A stretch of 54,936 bases of DNA, taken from positions 1 to 54,936 of the forward strand of contig CADAMO010000033.1 in the NCBI GenBank assembly GCA_902788995.1, in the 5' to 3' direction. A program made the position numbers and the translations under genes. This DNA is from Oscillospiraceae bacterium (lineage in GTDB: Bacteria; Bacillota; Clostridia; Oscillospirales; Acutalibacteraceae). Under the pieces are notes generated by a model. That model ran no database searches. It worked only from the letters and a program-made list of their open reading frames with translations, and was not told where the DNA came from. Positions 18,076 through 24,989 of this stretch are shown in pieces. Every line of letters starts with the position of its first letter. Position 1 is the stretch's first letter.

Positions 18076-19275
18076 ATGGCTGACAGAACCTATTCCTTTT
18101 CCACAAGGATCAGAAACGTGGACGGCGGCGCCATCAACGACATCCTGAAAGCCTCCGCCGACCCCTCCATCATATCCCTGGCGGGGGGCAACCCGGCCAG
18201 CGAGCTGTTCCCGGGCAAAGAACTGGCCGAGATCGCCGCCGACCTGCTGACCAACCAACCGGCGCTGACGCTGCAGTATTCCGTAGCGCAGGGCTACGCC
18301 CCTCTGCGGGAGGCCGTGCTGAAAATGATCGCGGAGCGGGACGGCATCCTCCCGGACGGCGACGATATCATCATCACCTCCGGCAGCCAGCAGGGCATGG
18401 ATTTCGCCGCCAAGTGCCTGCTGAACGAGGGCGACAAGGTGCTGGTGGAAAACCCCTCCTTCCTCGGGGCGCTGGGCTGCTTTATGGGCTACGGCGCGCA
18501 GCTTGTGGGCGTGGACATGGAGAGCGACGGCATCAGCGTGGAAGGGCTGAAAAAGGCGCTGGAGGAAAACGAGGGGGTCAAGCTGCTGTATACCATCCCC
18601 AATTTCCAGAACCCCACCGGCATCACCATGAGCACGGAAAAGCGCAAGGAGGTCTACCGCCTGTGCGCGGAACGCAACGTGCTGATCATAGAGGACAACC
18701 CCTATGGCGAGCTGACCTTCAGCGGTGAGAAAAAGCCCTCGCTGAAGCGCATGGATACGGAAGGGATCGTCATCTACTGCGGCTCCTTCTCCAAAATTCT
18801 CGCCCCAGGCATCCGGGTGGGCTACATCGTGGCCCCGGCGGAAATCGTGAAGCACATGGCGGAGGCCAAGCAGGCCAACGACACCCACTCCCCCATGATC
18901 ACCCAGCTGATGGTATATGAGTACCTGCAGCGCCACGACATCGGGGAGAACATTCAGCGGATGAGGGACCTCTACCGCCGGAAATGCCAACTGATGACCG
19001 ACGAGGCGGACGCCTTCTTCCCCGCCTCCGTCACCCACACCAACCCCGGCGGCGGCCTGTTCGTCTGGTGCGATATGGGCGGCGATTACGACACCATTCA
19101 GGTTTATAACGAGTGCATCCGGCACAAGGTGGCCTTCGTGCCCGGCGCGCCCTTCATGGCGGACCCGTCGAAGCGCTGCAGCGCCTTCCGCCTGAACTAT
19201 TCCACCATGCCGGACGAAAAGATCACCGAGGGCATGCGGACCCTCGGCAGCGCGCTGAAGCAGATCATGGGATAA
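18076..19275 (+). CDS. PLP-dependent aminotransferase, class I/II fold (LysN/AspC-like)
   Basis: A 399-residue aminotransferase. The cofactor lysine is Lys240 in GSFSKILAPG; other family blocks are SGSQQGMD (PLP phosphate site), PNFQNPTG, and EDNPYGEL. The sequence best resembles the 2-aminoadipate/multisubstrate transaminases related to MocR C-terminal domains. It has no DNA-binding domain. ATG 18076 follows CGGAGATG. No pathway neighbours indicate the substrate. The region 17923-18075 upstream is AT-rich with a possible -10 near 18034-18044 but no convincing -35. Confidence 0.9.
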   Translation: MADRTYSFSTRIRNVDGGAINDILKASADPSIISLAGGNPASELFPGKELAEIAADLLTNQPALTLQYSVAQGYAPLREAVLKMIAERDGILPDGDDIIITSGSQQGMDFAAKCLLNEGDKVLVENPSFLGALGCFMGYGAQLVGVDMESDGISVEGLKKALEENEGVKLLYTIPNFQNPTGITMSTEKRKEVYRLCAERNVLIIEDNPYGELTFSGEKKPSLKRMDTEGIVIYCGSFSKILAPGIRVGYIVAPAEIVKHMAEAKQANDTHSPMITQLMVYEYLQRHDIGENIQRMRDLYRRKCQLMTDEADAFFPASVTHTNPGGGLFVWCDMGGDYDTIQVYNECIRHKVAFVPGAPFMADPSKRCSAFRLNYSTMPDEKITEGMRTLGSALKQIMG

Positions 19276-19371
19276 AACGCTCTTCTCTCCCCTGCCCTTT
19301 CCCCGGGCCGCCATTGCCGGATGGGTGTGCGTTTTCGCCGGTTTACCGTTGCGCAAAATCGTAAAAAAGAC

Positions 19372-19401
19372 TTGACAAACGGCGGCAACGCGGCGTAAAA
19401 T
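19372..19401 (+). promoter_or_regulatory. Promoter of the second ECF S-component gene
   Basis: TTGACA (19372-19377), 18-bp spacer, TAAAAT (19396-19401). Confidence 0.85.
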
Positions 19402-19416
19402 AACGGAAACAACAAA

Positions 19417-19441
19417 AAAACCTATCGAGGCGATAGGTTTT
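19417..19441 (+). promoter_or_regulatory. Hairpin in the leader of the S-component gene
   Basis: AAAACCTATCG pairs with CGATAGGTTTT around a 3-nt loop, about 10 nt after the predicted transcript start and 3-4 nt before the ribosome site GGGGAGG. It may stabilise the message or affect ribosome access. The leader is too short for a known vitamin riboswitch. Confidence 0.5.
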
Positions 19442-19458
19442 ACAGGGGAGGCTGGATC

Positions 19459-19983
19459 ATGAACAATGTAAAACTGCTGAAAACCGTGATGACGGCGCTG
19501 TTCGCCGCGCTGGTGTGCGTGGCGACGATGGCGGTCAGGATCCCCATCCCCGCAACCCAGGGGTACGCCAACCTCGGCGACGCCGTGGTGCTGCTGGCCG
19601 CCTTCTTTCTGGGGCCGCTGTACGGCACGCTGGCCGCCGGGATCGGCTCCGCGCTGGCGGACCTCTTTGCCGGTTACGCCGTCTACGCGCCGGGCACCGC
19701 CCTCATCAAAGGCCTTTGCGCGCTGGCCGCGGCGCTGCTGCTGCGCCGGTTGGGAAAAGACCGGGGCTGGGCGGTGATCCCCGCCGGGGTCGTCGGGGAG
19801 ATCCTCATGGTGCTGGGATATTTTTGCTATGAAAGCACGCTGCTGGGCTACGGCCTTGCCGCCGCGGGGAGCATTCCCGCCAACGCCGTGCAGGGACTTG
19901 TCGGCGTGGCCGCCGGAACGGCGCTGTTCCACGCCCTGCGCCGGGTGCCCCATATCCGCCGGTATTTCGGGGAGACAGAATAA
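19459..19983 (+). CDS. ECF transporter S component, stand-alone
   Basis: A 174-residue protein with about six membrane segments. The stretch QGYANLGDAVVLLAAFFLGPLYG (about 34-56) is characteristic of the HmpT/PF07155-type S components, whose substrates include vitamins and pyrimidine or pyridoxine-like precursors. It has no A or T genes next to it, so it probably borrows a shared ECF module. The substrate is unknown. It has its own promoter, a leader hairpin and a strong terminator, hence is a single-gene unit. Confidence 0.82.
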   Translation: MNNVKLLKTVMTALFAALVCVATMAVRIPIPATQGYANLGDAVVLLAAFFLGPLYGTLAAGIGSALADLFAGYAVYAPGTALIKGLCALAAALLLRRLGKDRGWAVIPAGVVGEILMVLGYFCYESTLLGYGLAAAGSIPANAVQGLVGVAAGTALFHALRRVPHIRRYFGETE

Positions 19984-19993
19984 AAGAGCGACG

Positions 19994-20023
19994 CTTCCGG
20001 CAATCACCTGCCGGAAGTTTTTT
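19994..20023 (+). terminator. Terminator of the S-component gene
   Basis: 9-bp stem CTTCCGGCA/TGCCGGAAG (19994-20002, 20009-20017) followed by six T. Confidence 0.9.
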
Positions 20024-20067
20024 CATCCGACGGCGGTCGCGTTTTTCCGGCAATTTGCCGCCGTCGC

Positions 20068-20096
20068 TTGCAAAATCGGAGCCGCCGTCGTATAAT
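20068..20096 (+). promoter_or_regulatory. Promoter of the small membrane protein gene
   Basis: TTGCAA (20068-20073), 17-bp spacer, TATAAT (20091-20096), 20 bp before the start codon. Confidence 0.8.
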
Positions 20097-20116
20097 GGAC
20101 GCAGGGAGGGATCGAC

Positions 20117-20476
20117 ATGAGCCGAAGAAGACGAATGGGCTATGAGAACGCAAAGAACCCGGCGCTGGGGTTGTTTTTGCTGAAATTTCCGTTTCCGGTG
20201 GTGGTGACGGCGGCGTTTGTCTTTCTGGGATTCCTGACGCATCTGTGGCACCCGCTGTGGATGCTGTTTCTGCTGATCCCCATCTATTACATGCACGCCT
20301 GCTCGCTGCGGGCGAAAACCCGGCGGGGACGGCTGGCGGTGAAGCCCGTGGCCCCCACGGCGCTGCTGCTGTTTCTGATCATCGGCTTCGGCCTGCACCT
20401 GTGGCAGTACGCGTGGATCCTGTTCGTGCTGGTGTTCCTCTATTACTGGTACGTGATCGCTTACGCGAAAAACTGA
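20117..20476 (+). CDS. Small hydrophobic membrane protein, unknown function
   Basis: A 119-residue protein not recognised as any named family. A basic N-terminus (MSRRRRMGYENAKN) is followed by about four hydrophobic segments rich in Phe, Leu and Trp, apparently as two similar halves: each has a segment containing HLWHPLW or HLWQYAW and ending in FLYYW/LIPIYY, suggesting an internal duplication. Ribosome site GGGAGGG precedes ATG 20117. It has its own promoter and terminator. Confidence 0.7.
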   Translation: MSRRRRMGYENAKNPALGLFLLKFPFPVVVTAAFVFLGFLTHLWHPLWMLFLLIPIYYMHACSLRAKTRRGRLAVKPVAPTALLLFLIIGFGLHLWQYAWILFVLVFLYYWYVIAYAKN

Positions 20477-20480
20477 AAGA

Positions 20481-20506
20481 CGGCGCCCGCCAGCGCCGCC
20501 TTTTTT
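20481..20506 (+). terminator. Terminator of the small membrane protein gene
   Basis: CGGCGC/GCGCCG stem (20481-20486, 20493-20498) then CC and six T. Confidence 0.8.
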
Positions 20507-20610
20507 ATCACGAATTGCTGTGGGAGTTAAATCGGAGAGACAAATTGGAGTTTGGCGATAGCCCGCAGCACGCAGCCTCAGCTGCGTTTTCTGCGCAAAT
20601 GTTACATCCC

Positions 20611-20636
20611 GTAGCACGGCGCATTGCGCCGTCTGA
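20611..20636 (+). repeat. Single REP-like unit, family B
   Basis: Begins GTAGCACG, hairpin ACGGCGC-ATT-GCGCCGT, ends TCTG. The 3' flank GATAATGAT resembles the flank of the B unit at 3112. It lies at the left of a gene-free spacer (20507-21534) that otherwise holds only repeats and one very short frame. Confidence 0.8.
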
Positions 20637-20681
20637 CGGTTTGATAATGATTCGCGTTTCGATTGTGCTGCAGCCTGTGTA

Positions 20682-20893
20682 TTTTATTAATGCGGCAATT
20701 AAATAATTGGGAATAAGAAAGGTTGTGCTGCCGCATTAATAAAACGATCATAACGCCGTTTTTTGCCGTTTTACGGCAAAAAACATGGCGAAATATTACT
20801 TCGGCGTTTTACGGCAAAAAACATGGCGAAATATTACTTCGGCAATCATAAAGCCGTCGTTTATCATTCAAATTATTTAATTGCCGAAGTAAT
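20682..20893. repeat. Nested inverted and tandem repeats in the 20.5-21.5 kb spacer
   Basis: A perfect 16-bp inverted repeat (20682-20697 with 20729-20744, arm TTTTATTAATGCGGCA); a 38-bp perfect tandem duplication (20767-20804 and 20805-20842); a 14-bp inverted repeat ATTACTTCGGCAAT (20833-20846 with 20880-20893); and a GCAATTAAATAATT motif near 20695-20708 mirrored at about 20870-20884. No coding signal. It looks like a layered palindromic element that has been partly duplicated. Confidence 0.7.
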
Positions 20894-20944
20894 AACAAAA
20901 AAAGCGTAATTCATGAAAGCACATGCCAGTCCCTTCCTTCCTCC

Positions 20945-20992
20945 CCTATTATCCTATTCTGCTGCCTACTCCCTACTGCCTATTGCCTGAAA
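20945..20992. repeat. AG-phased heptad array H3 (irregular)
   Basis: Units of CCTATTA/CCTATTC type, then CCTACTC, CCTACTG, CCTATTG and CCTGAAA in 7-bp phase from 20965 to 20992, related in sequence to array H2. The left part is out of phase by a few bases. Confidence 0.6.
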
Positions 20993-21032
20993 AAAGCGAG
21001 ACGCGCCGGGTTTTCCGGCGCGTCCGCTTTTT
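20991..21032. terminator. Strong orphan bidirectional terminator-like hairpin
   Basis: GACGCGCCGG/CCGGCGCGTC (21000-21009, 21015-21024), extended by AAAAAGCG and CGCTTTTT on the outside. It stands more than 500 bp from the nearest recognisable gene, so it may mark a gene that has been lost. Confidence 0.7.
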
Positions 21033-21044
21033 GAGGAGATATTT

Positions 21045-21107
21045 ATGAAGAAAAACGAGGAAGCATTTTGTCTTTCGACAGTTCACAGTATAAAACGGTC
21101 TGCTTAA
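21045..21107 (+). CDS. Possible 20-residue peptide or gene remnant
   Basis: An ATG with a near-ideal ribosome site (GAGGAG, 8 nt upstream) opens a frame of only 20 residues beginning MKKNEEAF. The start context is as good as any in the window but the frame ends at once. It could be a real small peptide or the surviving 5' end of a deleted gene. Confidence 0.2.
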   Translation: MKKNEEAFCLSTVHSIKRSA

Positions 21108-21144
21108 AAAATCTTTAAATCAAAAAAAATCCTTGTTTTTTGGT

Positions 21145-21410
21145 TCATCACGGAAAATTGTGGGATACAGCAATTAAAATTTGCCGAAGCAATGAAATTC
21201 CCCGGTAGCGCGGCACCTCAGTGCCGCTATTTACCAAAGCTACATTCAGCAACATGAAAAATTCGTTGATCCGTTTTATTAGACGATACCTTCTTTTCCG
21301 GTTGATAAAAAAGATTGTTTATGTCATGAGCGGCACTGAGGTGCCGCGCTACCGAAAATCACATAACCGCACGCTTATTTGAATCCTAATCCCACAATTA
21401 TCCGTGATGA
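21145..21410. repeat. 266-bp element with 22-bp terminal inverted repeats enclosing a head-to-head A REP pair
   Basis: Outer arms 21145-21166 and 21389-21410 match at 21 of 22 positions as inverted repeats (outer ends TCATCACGGA and TCCGTGATGA). Inside are a forward A unit (21204-21228, GTAGCGCGG foot) and an inverted A unit (21329-21353). No open frame is plausible. The whole resembles a BIME embedded in a miniature inverted-repeat element. Confidence 0.75.
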
Positions 21411-21458
21411 TCCTGTTTTTTCTTATGCGCAGCGCTGAAGCAAAAGGTGAAAAACCGC

Positions 21459-21488
21459 TTGCAAAGAGCGGGCGAAATATGCTATGCT
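21459..21488 (+). promoter_or_regulatory. Promoter of the RING-like protein gene
   Basis: TTGCAA (21459-21464), 18-bp spacer, TATGCT (21483-21488). Confidence 0.65.
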
Positions 21489-21534
21489 GGTTTTGCCGGA
21501 GCATCCGGCAGATCATCAACAGAGGAGTATCGTT

Positions 21535-22176
21535 ATGGAGCAAGACGCAGGAAAAATCTGTCCCGTATGCAATACGGTCATTATGCCCAATGAAAACGTC
21601 AGGCGCTGCCCCCACTGCGGCGTCGCCTATCACGCGGACTGCTGGATCAAAAACGGCGGCTGCGCCACCCCGGGCTGCCCCGCCAACAGCGCAACCCCTG
21701 CCGCCCCGCCACAGCAAAGCGCGCCACAGCCCGTCGCGCCGCCTGCGCCGCCCGTCGGCGCACCCGTCAACGCCGCAGCCCCCGCACCGGGACCTGCTCC
21801 TGCCCCCGGACCGATTCCGGCGGCCGCCCCCGCCGCGTTCGCTGCGCCGCCCATTCCCACCGGCGTACAACCGGCGGCCCCAGCCGCCAAGGCGAAAAAT
21901 CCCATCGTCGCCCATATCCTCGGCATCCTCAGCGGCATTCTTTCCATCGTACTGGGGTGCGTCTGCTTCGGCATGACGACCGGCAGCGGCTATTCCTTTG
22001 AGACCTACGGCGGAGACGCCTACACGGGGATCCAGCAGGCGGCGGCGCAGACAGCGCAGAACACTGCCCACATGGCGGATATCGTCCGATTCGGCTTTGC
22101 CGGTTTGCTGATCGTGGTGGGCATCGCCCTCATCGCGCTGTTTCTCGGCAAGATCATCGGGAGAGAAAAATCCTGA
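21535..22176 (+). CDS. RING-finger-like zinc protein with Pro/Ala linker and two membrane helices
   Basis: A 213-residue protein. The first 50 residues have a cross-brace-like set of zinc ligands: CPVC, then RRCPHC, YHADCW and GCATPGCP, as in prokaryotic RING-type (Prok-RING_1) domains. A Pro/Ala/Gln-rich linker (about 55-120) leads to two C-terminal hydrophobic segments (ILGILSGILSIVLGCVCFG and AGLLIVVGIALIALFLG). It probably places a zinc finger at the membrane; its partner is unknown. ATG 21535 has AGAGGAG 7 nt upstream. Confidence 0.75.
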   Translation: MEQDAGKICPVCNTVIMPNENVRRCPHCGVAYHADCWIKNGGCATPGCPANSATPAAPPQQSAPQPVAPPAPPVGAPVNAAAPAPGPAPAPGPIPAAAPAAFAAPPIPTGVQPAAPAAKAKNPIVAHILGILSGILSIVLGCVCFGMTTGSGYSFETYGGDAYTGIQQAAAQTAQNTAHMADIVRFGFAGLLIVVGIALIALFLGKIIGREKS

Positions 22177-22239
22177 CGAACCCGACGCCGGGCGGCGCAA
22201 CAAACCGCCGACCTTTTCCATCCCCATATAAGCGCCGAC

Positions 22240-22283
22240 GGCGCGGACCGCAAACTGCCTGCGATCCGCGCCGGTTCTTTTTT
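22240..22283 (+). terminator. Terminator of the RING-like gene
   Basis: 13-bp stem with one mismatch (22240-22252, 22260-22272), then GGTTC and a T-run. It lies just beyond the converging minus-strand gene end. Confidence 0.8.
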
Positions 22284-22314
22284 GTCTTATTTTTCTCCGC
22301 CTTCTGAAAATCCG

Positions 22315-23271
22315 TCAGCCGACGGTGACGCGCATCACGCCGAGACCGCCGGAGAGATCCACCCGGTTGGGACCACTGCCGAAGGAGCCGCCCCGGGCGA
22401 TCTTCTCATTGTTGTAATAGCACGCACCAAGGCCCATCTGGAAGGCCACGGTGTAGTCGCTTTCGCTGCCCTCCAGCTGGATATCCACCGCGCCGACGGC
22501 GGCCACCACCCGGCTGCTGCCCGTCAGCGCCGCCTTCACTTGTGTTGCCCCCGCGCCGCACTGCATGGTCAGGTTGTTGAGGGAGCCGCTTTTGATGGTG
22601 AACGCGCCCGCGCCGTTGCGGATCTCAGCGGAGGTCGTCGCCACCAGTCCTTCCAGCGTCGCGCTGCCCGCGCCCATCTCCAGCTCCAGCGTGCCGGTGC
22701 GCAGGGCCCGGGTGATCAGCTTGCCCGCGCCGAACTCGATATCCACGTCCTCAAAGGCGTAACCCTCCGGCACCACAACGGTCACGTCCATGCGCTTACG
22801 CTCGCCGGCGGTAGGGTTGCTGTGGTCGTTTTCGATGGTCATAGCGCCGCCGACCGTTTCCACACGGATCACGGAGCTGTCATATTGCACGTCAAACTGC
22901 GCGCCGATCTCAAAGGTCAGGCTGCCGCTGGTCATTTCCACGTCCAGTTCCTTCGGTATATTTTCCGTAACGCCCGCCGGGGGCAGCACCGTGAAGGGCA
23001 TCTGTGCGTCGTCGCTCTGCGGGGCGGCGGAGCTGCCGCTCTCCGTCGGCGCCTGCGGCTGATCGCTCGTCGCCTCTGTGACCTGCGGCTGCGTCGCGGC
23101 GGCGGTCTCACCGGCCAACGTGACGCTGCCGGAGGAGGACCTCCCCGCCCCGTCGGGTTTGTTCGTTTTGCTCTGCTGCCCCAGCAGAAACGCGATGGCC
23201 AGCAGCAGGATCGCCACGACGACCCCCAGCCCGATACAGACGTATTTTATCGTATTGTCGGATTTTTTCAT
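22315..23271 (-). CDS. Membrane-anchored DUF4097-like beta-repeat protein
   Basis: A 318-residue protein. It starts with a short cytoplasmic tail, a membrane helix (about 9-33) and a Ser/Thr/Gln/Pro-rich linker. From about residue 110 there is a regular beta-strand repeat (VEMTSGSLTFEIGAQFDV, IEFGAGKLITRALRTGTLEL, MGAGSATLEGL, NGAGAFTIKSGSLNNLTM), typical of DUF4097 or auto-transporter adhesin-like extracytoplasmic domains. The role is unknown, possibly envelope stress sensing. ATG 23271 is chosen because GGGAGG lies 10 nt upstream; TTG 23280 would be only 2 nt from it. Confidence 0.8.
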   Translation of the reverse strand: MKKSDNTIKYVCIGLGVVVAILLLAIAFLLGQQSKTNKPDGAGRSSSGSVTLAGETAAATQPQVTEATSDQPQAPTESGSSAAPQSDDAQMPFTVLPPAGVTENIPKELDVEMTSGSLTFEIGAQFDVQYDSSVIRVETVGGAMTIENDHSNPTAGERKRMDVTVVVPEGYAFEDVDIEFGAGKLITRALRTGTLELEMGAGSATLEGLVATTSAEIRNGAGAFTIKSGSLNNLTMQCGAGATQVKAALTGSSRVVAAVGAVDIQLEGSESDYTVAFQMGLGACYYNNEKIARGGSFGSGPNRVDLSGGLGVMRVTVG

Positions 23272-23327
23272 CTGATTCAAACCTCCCGCGGCTACCGCCG
23301 CGCTTCAATAGGGTTTCTTACAACCGT

Positions 23328-23356
23328 ATCATATCATAATACGCGGAAAGTTGCAA
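23328..23356 (-). promoter_or_regulatory. Promoter of the DUF4097-like gene
   Basis: Minus strand TTGCAA (23356-23351), 17-bp spacer, TATGAT (23333-23328). Confidence 0.7.
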
Positions 23357-23434
23357 CCGGATTCTGCGATCCGGGAAAAAATACCCGATTTTTCCGATTC
23401 GCCGGATCCGGGCGGCGTTTTTCCGCCATTGGCC

Positions 23435-23462
23435 TTGACTAATTCTGATAATATGATATGAT
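23435..23462 (+). promoter_or_regulatory. Promoter of the GH16 gene
   Basis: TTGACT (23435-23440), 16-bp spacer, TATGAT (23457-23462). Confidence 0.65.
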
Positions 23463-23495
23463 AAAAGAAAATAGACAGAACAGGAGCGCGGCGCT

Positions 23496-24332
23496 ATGGC
23501 GGCTTTTACCAAAATCTATTATTTCTTTATCAGCATCATCATGTCCATCTGTCTGACGCTGGATATCCCCATGCACGCCATCGGCCCCAAGGTAGACCTG
23601 AACGGCTATGAGATCGTCTGGCAGGATGAATTTGAGGGTACGGAGCTGGATACCACCAAATGGCACGGGCATGGACAGAATTTCGACGGCGTTCCCGTAA
23701 AATACTATGAAGGCGAGTACGGCGTCAGCGGTTATTCCTGCAGCGACTGTCTGAAAGTGAAGGACGGCTGCCTGACGATCTCCCTCCGCTATGAGGACGG
23801 CAGCAATCCTGACAGGCCGGAGGGTTACTATTTTGCCTCCATCGACACCCAGGGCATCGCGGAGTTTTCCTACGGCTATTTCGAGTGCCGCGCCAAGCTG
23901 GCCAAGGCCGTGGCGGGCAACTGCGCCTTCTGGCTGAACAGCCCGGTAGCCTACGATACCTCCGTCCCCAAGGAGGAGGGCAACGAGATCGACATTATGG
24001 AGAGCATGCGCTACGGCGTGGACCATGAAGGCAGTGTAGAGAACAACATCCACTACTTTGATTCCACCGGCCACCAGAAGCTGCACGCCCGCTGGGTGAT
24101 CGTGGACGGCAACCCCTATGAGGAATTCCACACCTATGGCGTGAAGTGGGACAAGAGCGGCTACACCTTCTACGTGGACGGCAAGGAGTGCCGCAAGACC
24201 GATTTCGGCCTGGCCCACGGCCCGGAATACATCGTGCTTTCCAACTTCATGCGCGACTTCAAGACCAAGCGCATCGAGGGCGCTTCCGCCGACTTTGTGG
24301 TGGATTACGTGAGAGTATATCAGCAGAAATAA
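23496..24332 (+). CDS. Glycoside hydrolase family 16 (beta-glucanase-like)
   Basis: A 278-residue enzyme. The GH16 catalytic motif ExDxxE is complete: Glu164, Asp166 and Glu169 in NEIDIMES. Flanking family features are WQDEFEGTELDTTKW at the start, YGYFECRAKLAKA, FHTYGVKWDKSGYTFYVDGKE and the terminal VVDYVRVYQQ. GH16 enzymes cleave beta-1,3/1,4-glucans, laminarin, agar or xyloglucan; specificity is not readable here. The N-terminus has a hydrophobic stretch (FTKIYYFFISIIMSICLTL) that could be a signal peptide or anchor, so it is probably exported. Confidence 0.92.
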   Translation: MAAFTKIYYFFISIIMSICLTLDIPMHAIGPKVDLNGYEIVWQDEFEGTELDTTKWHGHGQNFDGVPVKYYEGEYGVSGYSCSDCLKVKDGCLTISLRYEDGSNPDRPEGYYFASIDTQGIAEFSYGYFECRAKLAKAVAGNCAFWLNSPVAYDTSVPKEEGNEIDIMESMRYGVDHEGSVENNIHYFDSTGHQKLHARWVIVDGNPYEEFHTYGVKWDKSGYTFYVDGKECRKTDFGLAHGPEYIVLSNFMRDFKTKRIEGASADFVVDYVRVYQQK

Positions 24333-24352
24333 GGAACGGACAGAAAGAACAA

Positions 24353-24386
24353 CGGCGCGGGGACATGCATTGTGTCTCCCGCGCCG
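24353..24386. terminator. Terminator shared by GH16 gene and the toxin-antitoxin pair
   Basis: 9-bp stem CGGCGCGGG/CCCGCGCCG (24353-24361, 24378-24386), followed on the plus strand by GTTTGTTATTTTTTC. Confidence 0.75.
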
Positions 24387-24404
24387 GTTTGTTATTTTTT
24401 CTTT

Positions 24405-24617
24405 TCAGATTCCGATGGTGTCCCAATCGATTTCATTTTCTGGGACAAAACCGCTTTCTTCTGCAGCGGCAATGGACTTGGCCTCTTCCGGCGTTACCTT
24501 GGTAAAATCAGGATCCCAAGCAAGTATCAGCTTTTTTACAAATTCATAGGCAAATTCCTGATCGTTCTGCGGAAGCATATCAATCAGTTTTGCCGTATCC
24601 ATTGCAATGGTTGACAT
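24405..24617 (-). CDS. Putative antitoxin of a RelE-type pair
   Basis: A 70-residue acidic protein (starts MSTIAMDTAKLIDMLPQND, later KVTPEEAKSIAAAEESGF) of the small antitoxin type encoded next to RelE/ParE toxins; no classic DNA-binding domain is visible. ATG 24617 has AAGGAGGG 7 nt upstream, and that site overlaps the stop of the toxin gene, so the two were translated together in the order toxin-antitoxin. It is intact although its partner is broken. GC content is lower than in its neighbours, consistent with acquisition by transfer. Confidence 0.65.
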   Translation of the reverse strand: MSTIAMDTAKLIDMLPQNDQEFAYEFVKKLILAWDPDFTKVTPEEAKSIAAAEESGFVPENEIDWDTIGI

Positions 24618-24630
24618 GGTTTCTCCCTCC

Positions 24631-24891
24631 TTACTTGTAGATATCACCACGGTTGCCGATATCTATCACCAACAGAATTTCCACTTCGTTTTCAGCAGTA
24701 TATTTATAGATGATTCTCCAAGAACCAAGCCGAAGTCTTTTTCTGCCGTCTGTATATCCCTGCATGGTTTAAATATCGCCAACTGGTGGAGTCTGTGTCA
24801 ATCCGTTGATTGCCTCTCTGATTCTCTGTACCGATTTTTTATCCAGCCTTGCAAGAAATTTCAAAGCATCCTTTGAGTACTTTATCAACAA
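24631..24891 (-). pseudogene. RelE/ParE-family toxin gene inactivated by one stop codon
   Basis: Read on the minus strand from TTG 24891 (or 24888) the frame encodes a RelE-like toxin: IKYSKDALKFLARLDKKS, REAINGLTQTPP and [20 protein letters not shown], ending [11 protein letters not shown]. An in-frame TAA at 24769-24771 interrupts it after GDI. The family has a lysine or similar residue there, so a single AAA to TAA change explains it. The rest of the frame is uncorrupted. RelE toxins cleave ribosome-bound mRNA; the truncated product would lack the catalytic half. Confidence 0.8.
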
Positions 24892-24989
24892 AAGACCTTC
24901 ACCCCTTTTTTATTATAGCTAATCAAAAGGAAAATAGCAACAAGAAAATGAAGTGAACAAAAAACCACAGACAATTTCAACTACACACC

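Noticed and set aside
21204-21353. REP A hairpins as ordinary intrinsic terminators
   Set aside because: They lack U-tracts, occur far from gene ends as well as near them, occur in both orientations and keep an identical foot and loop, which terminators do not need.
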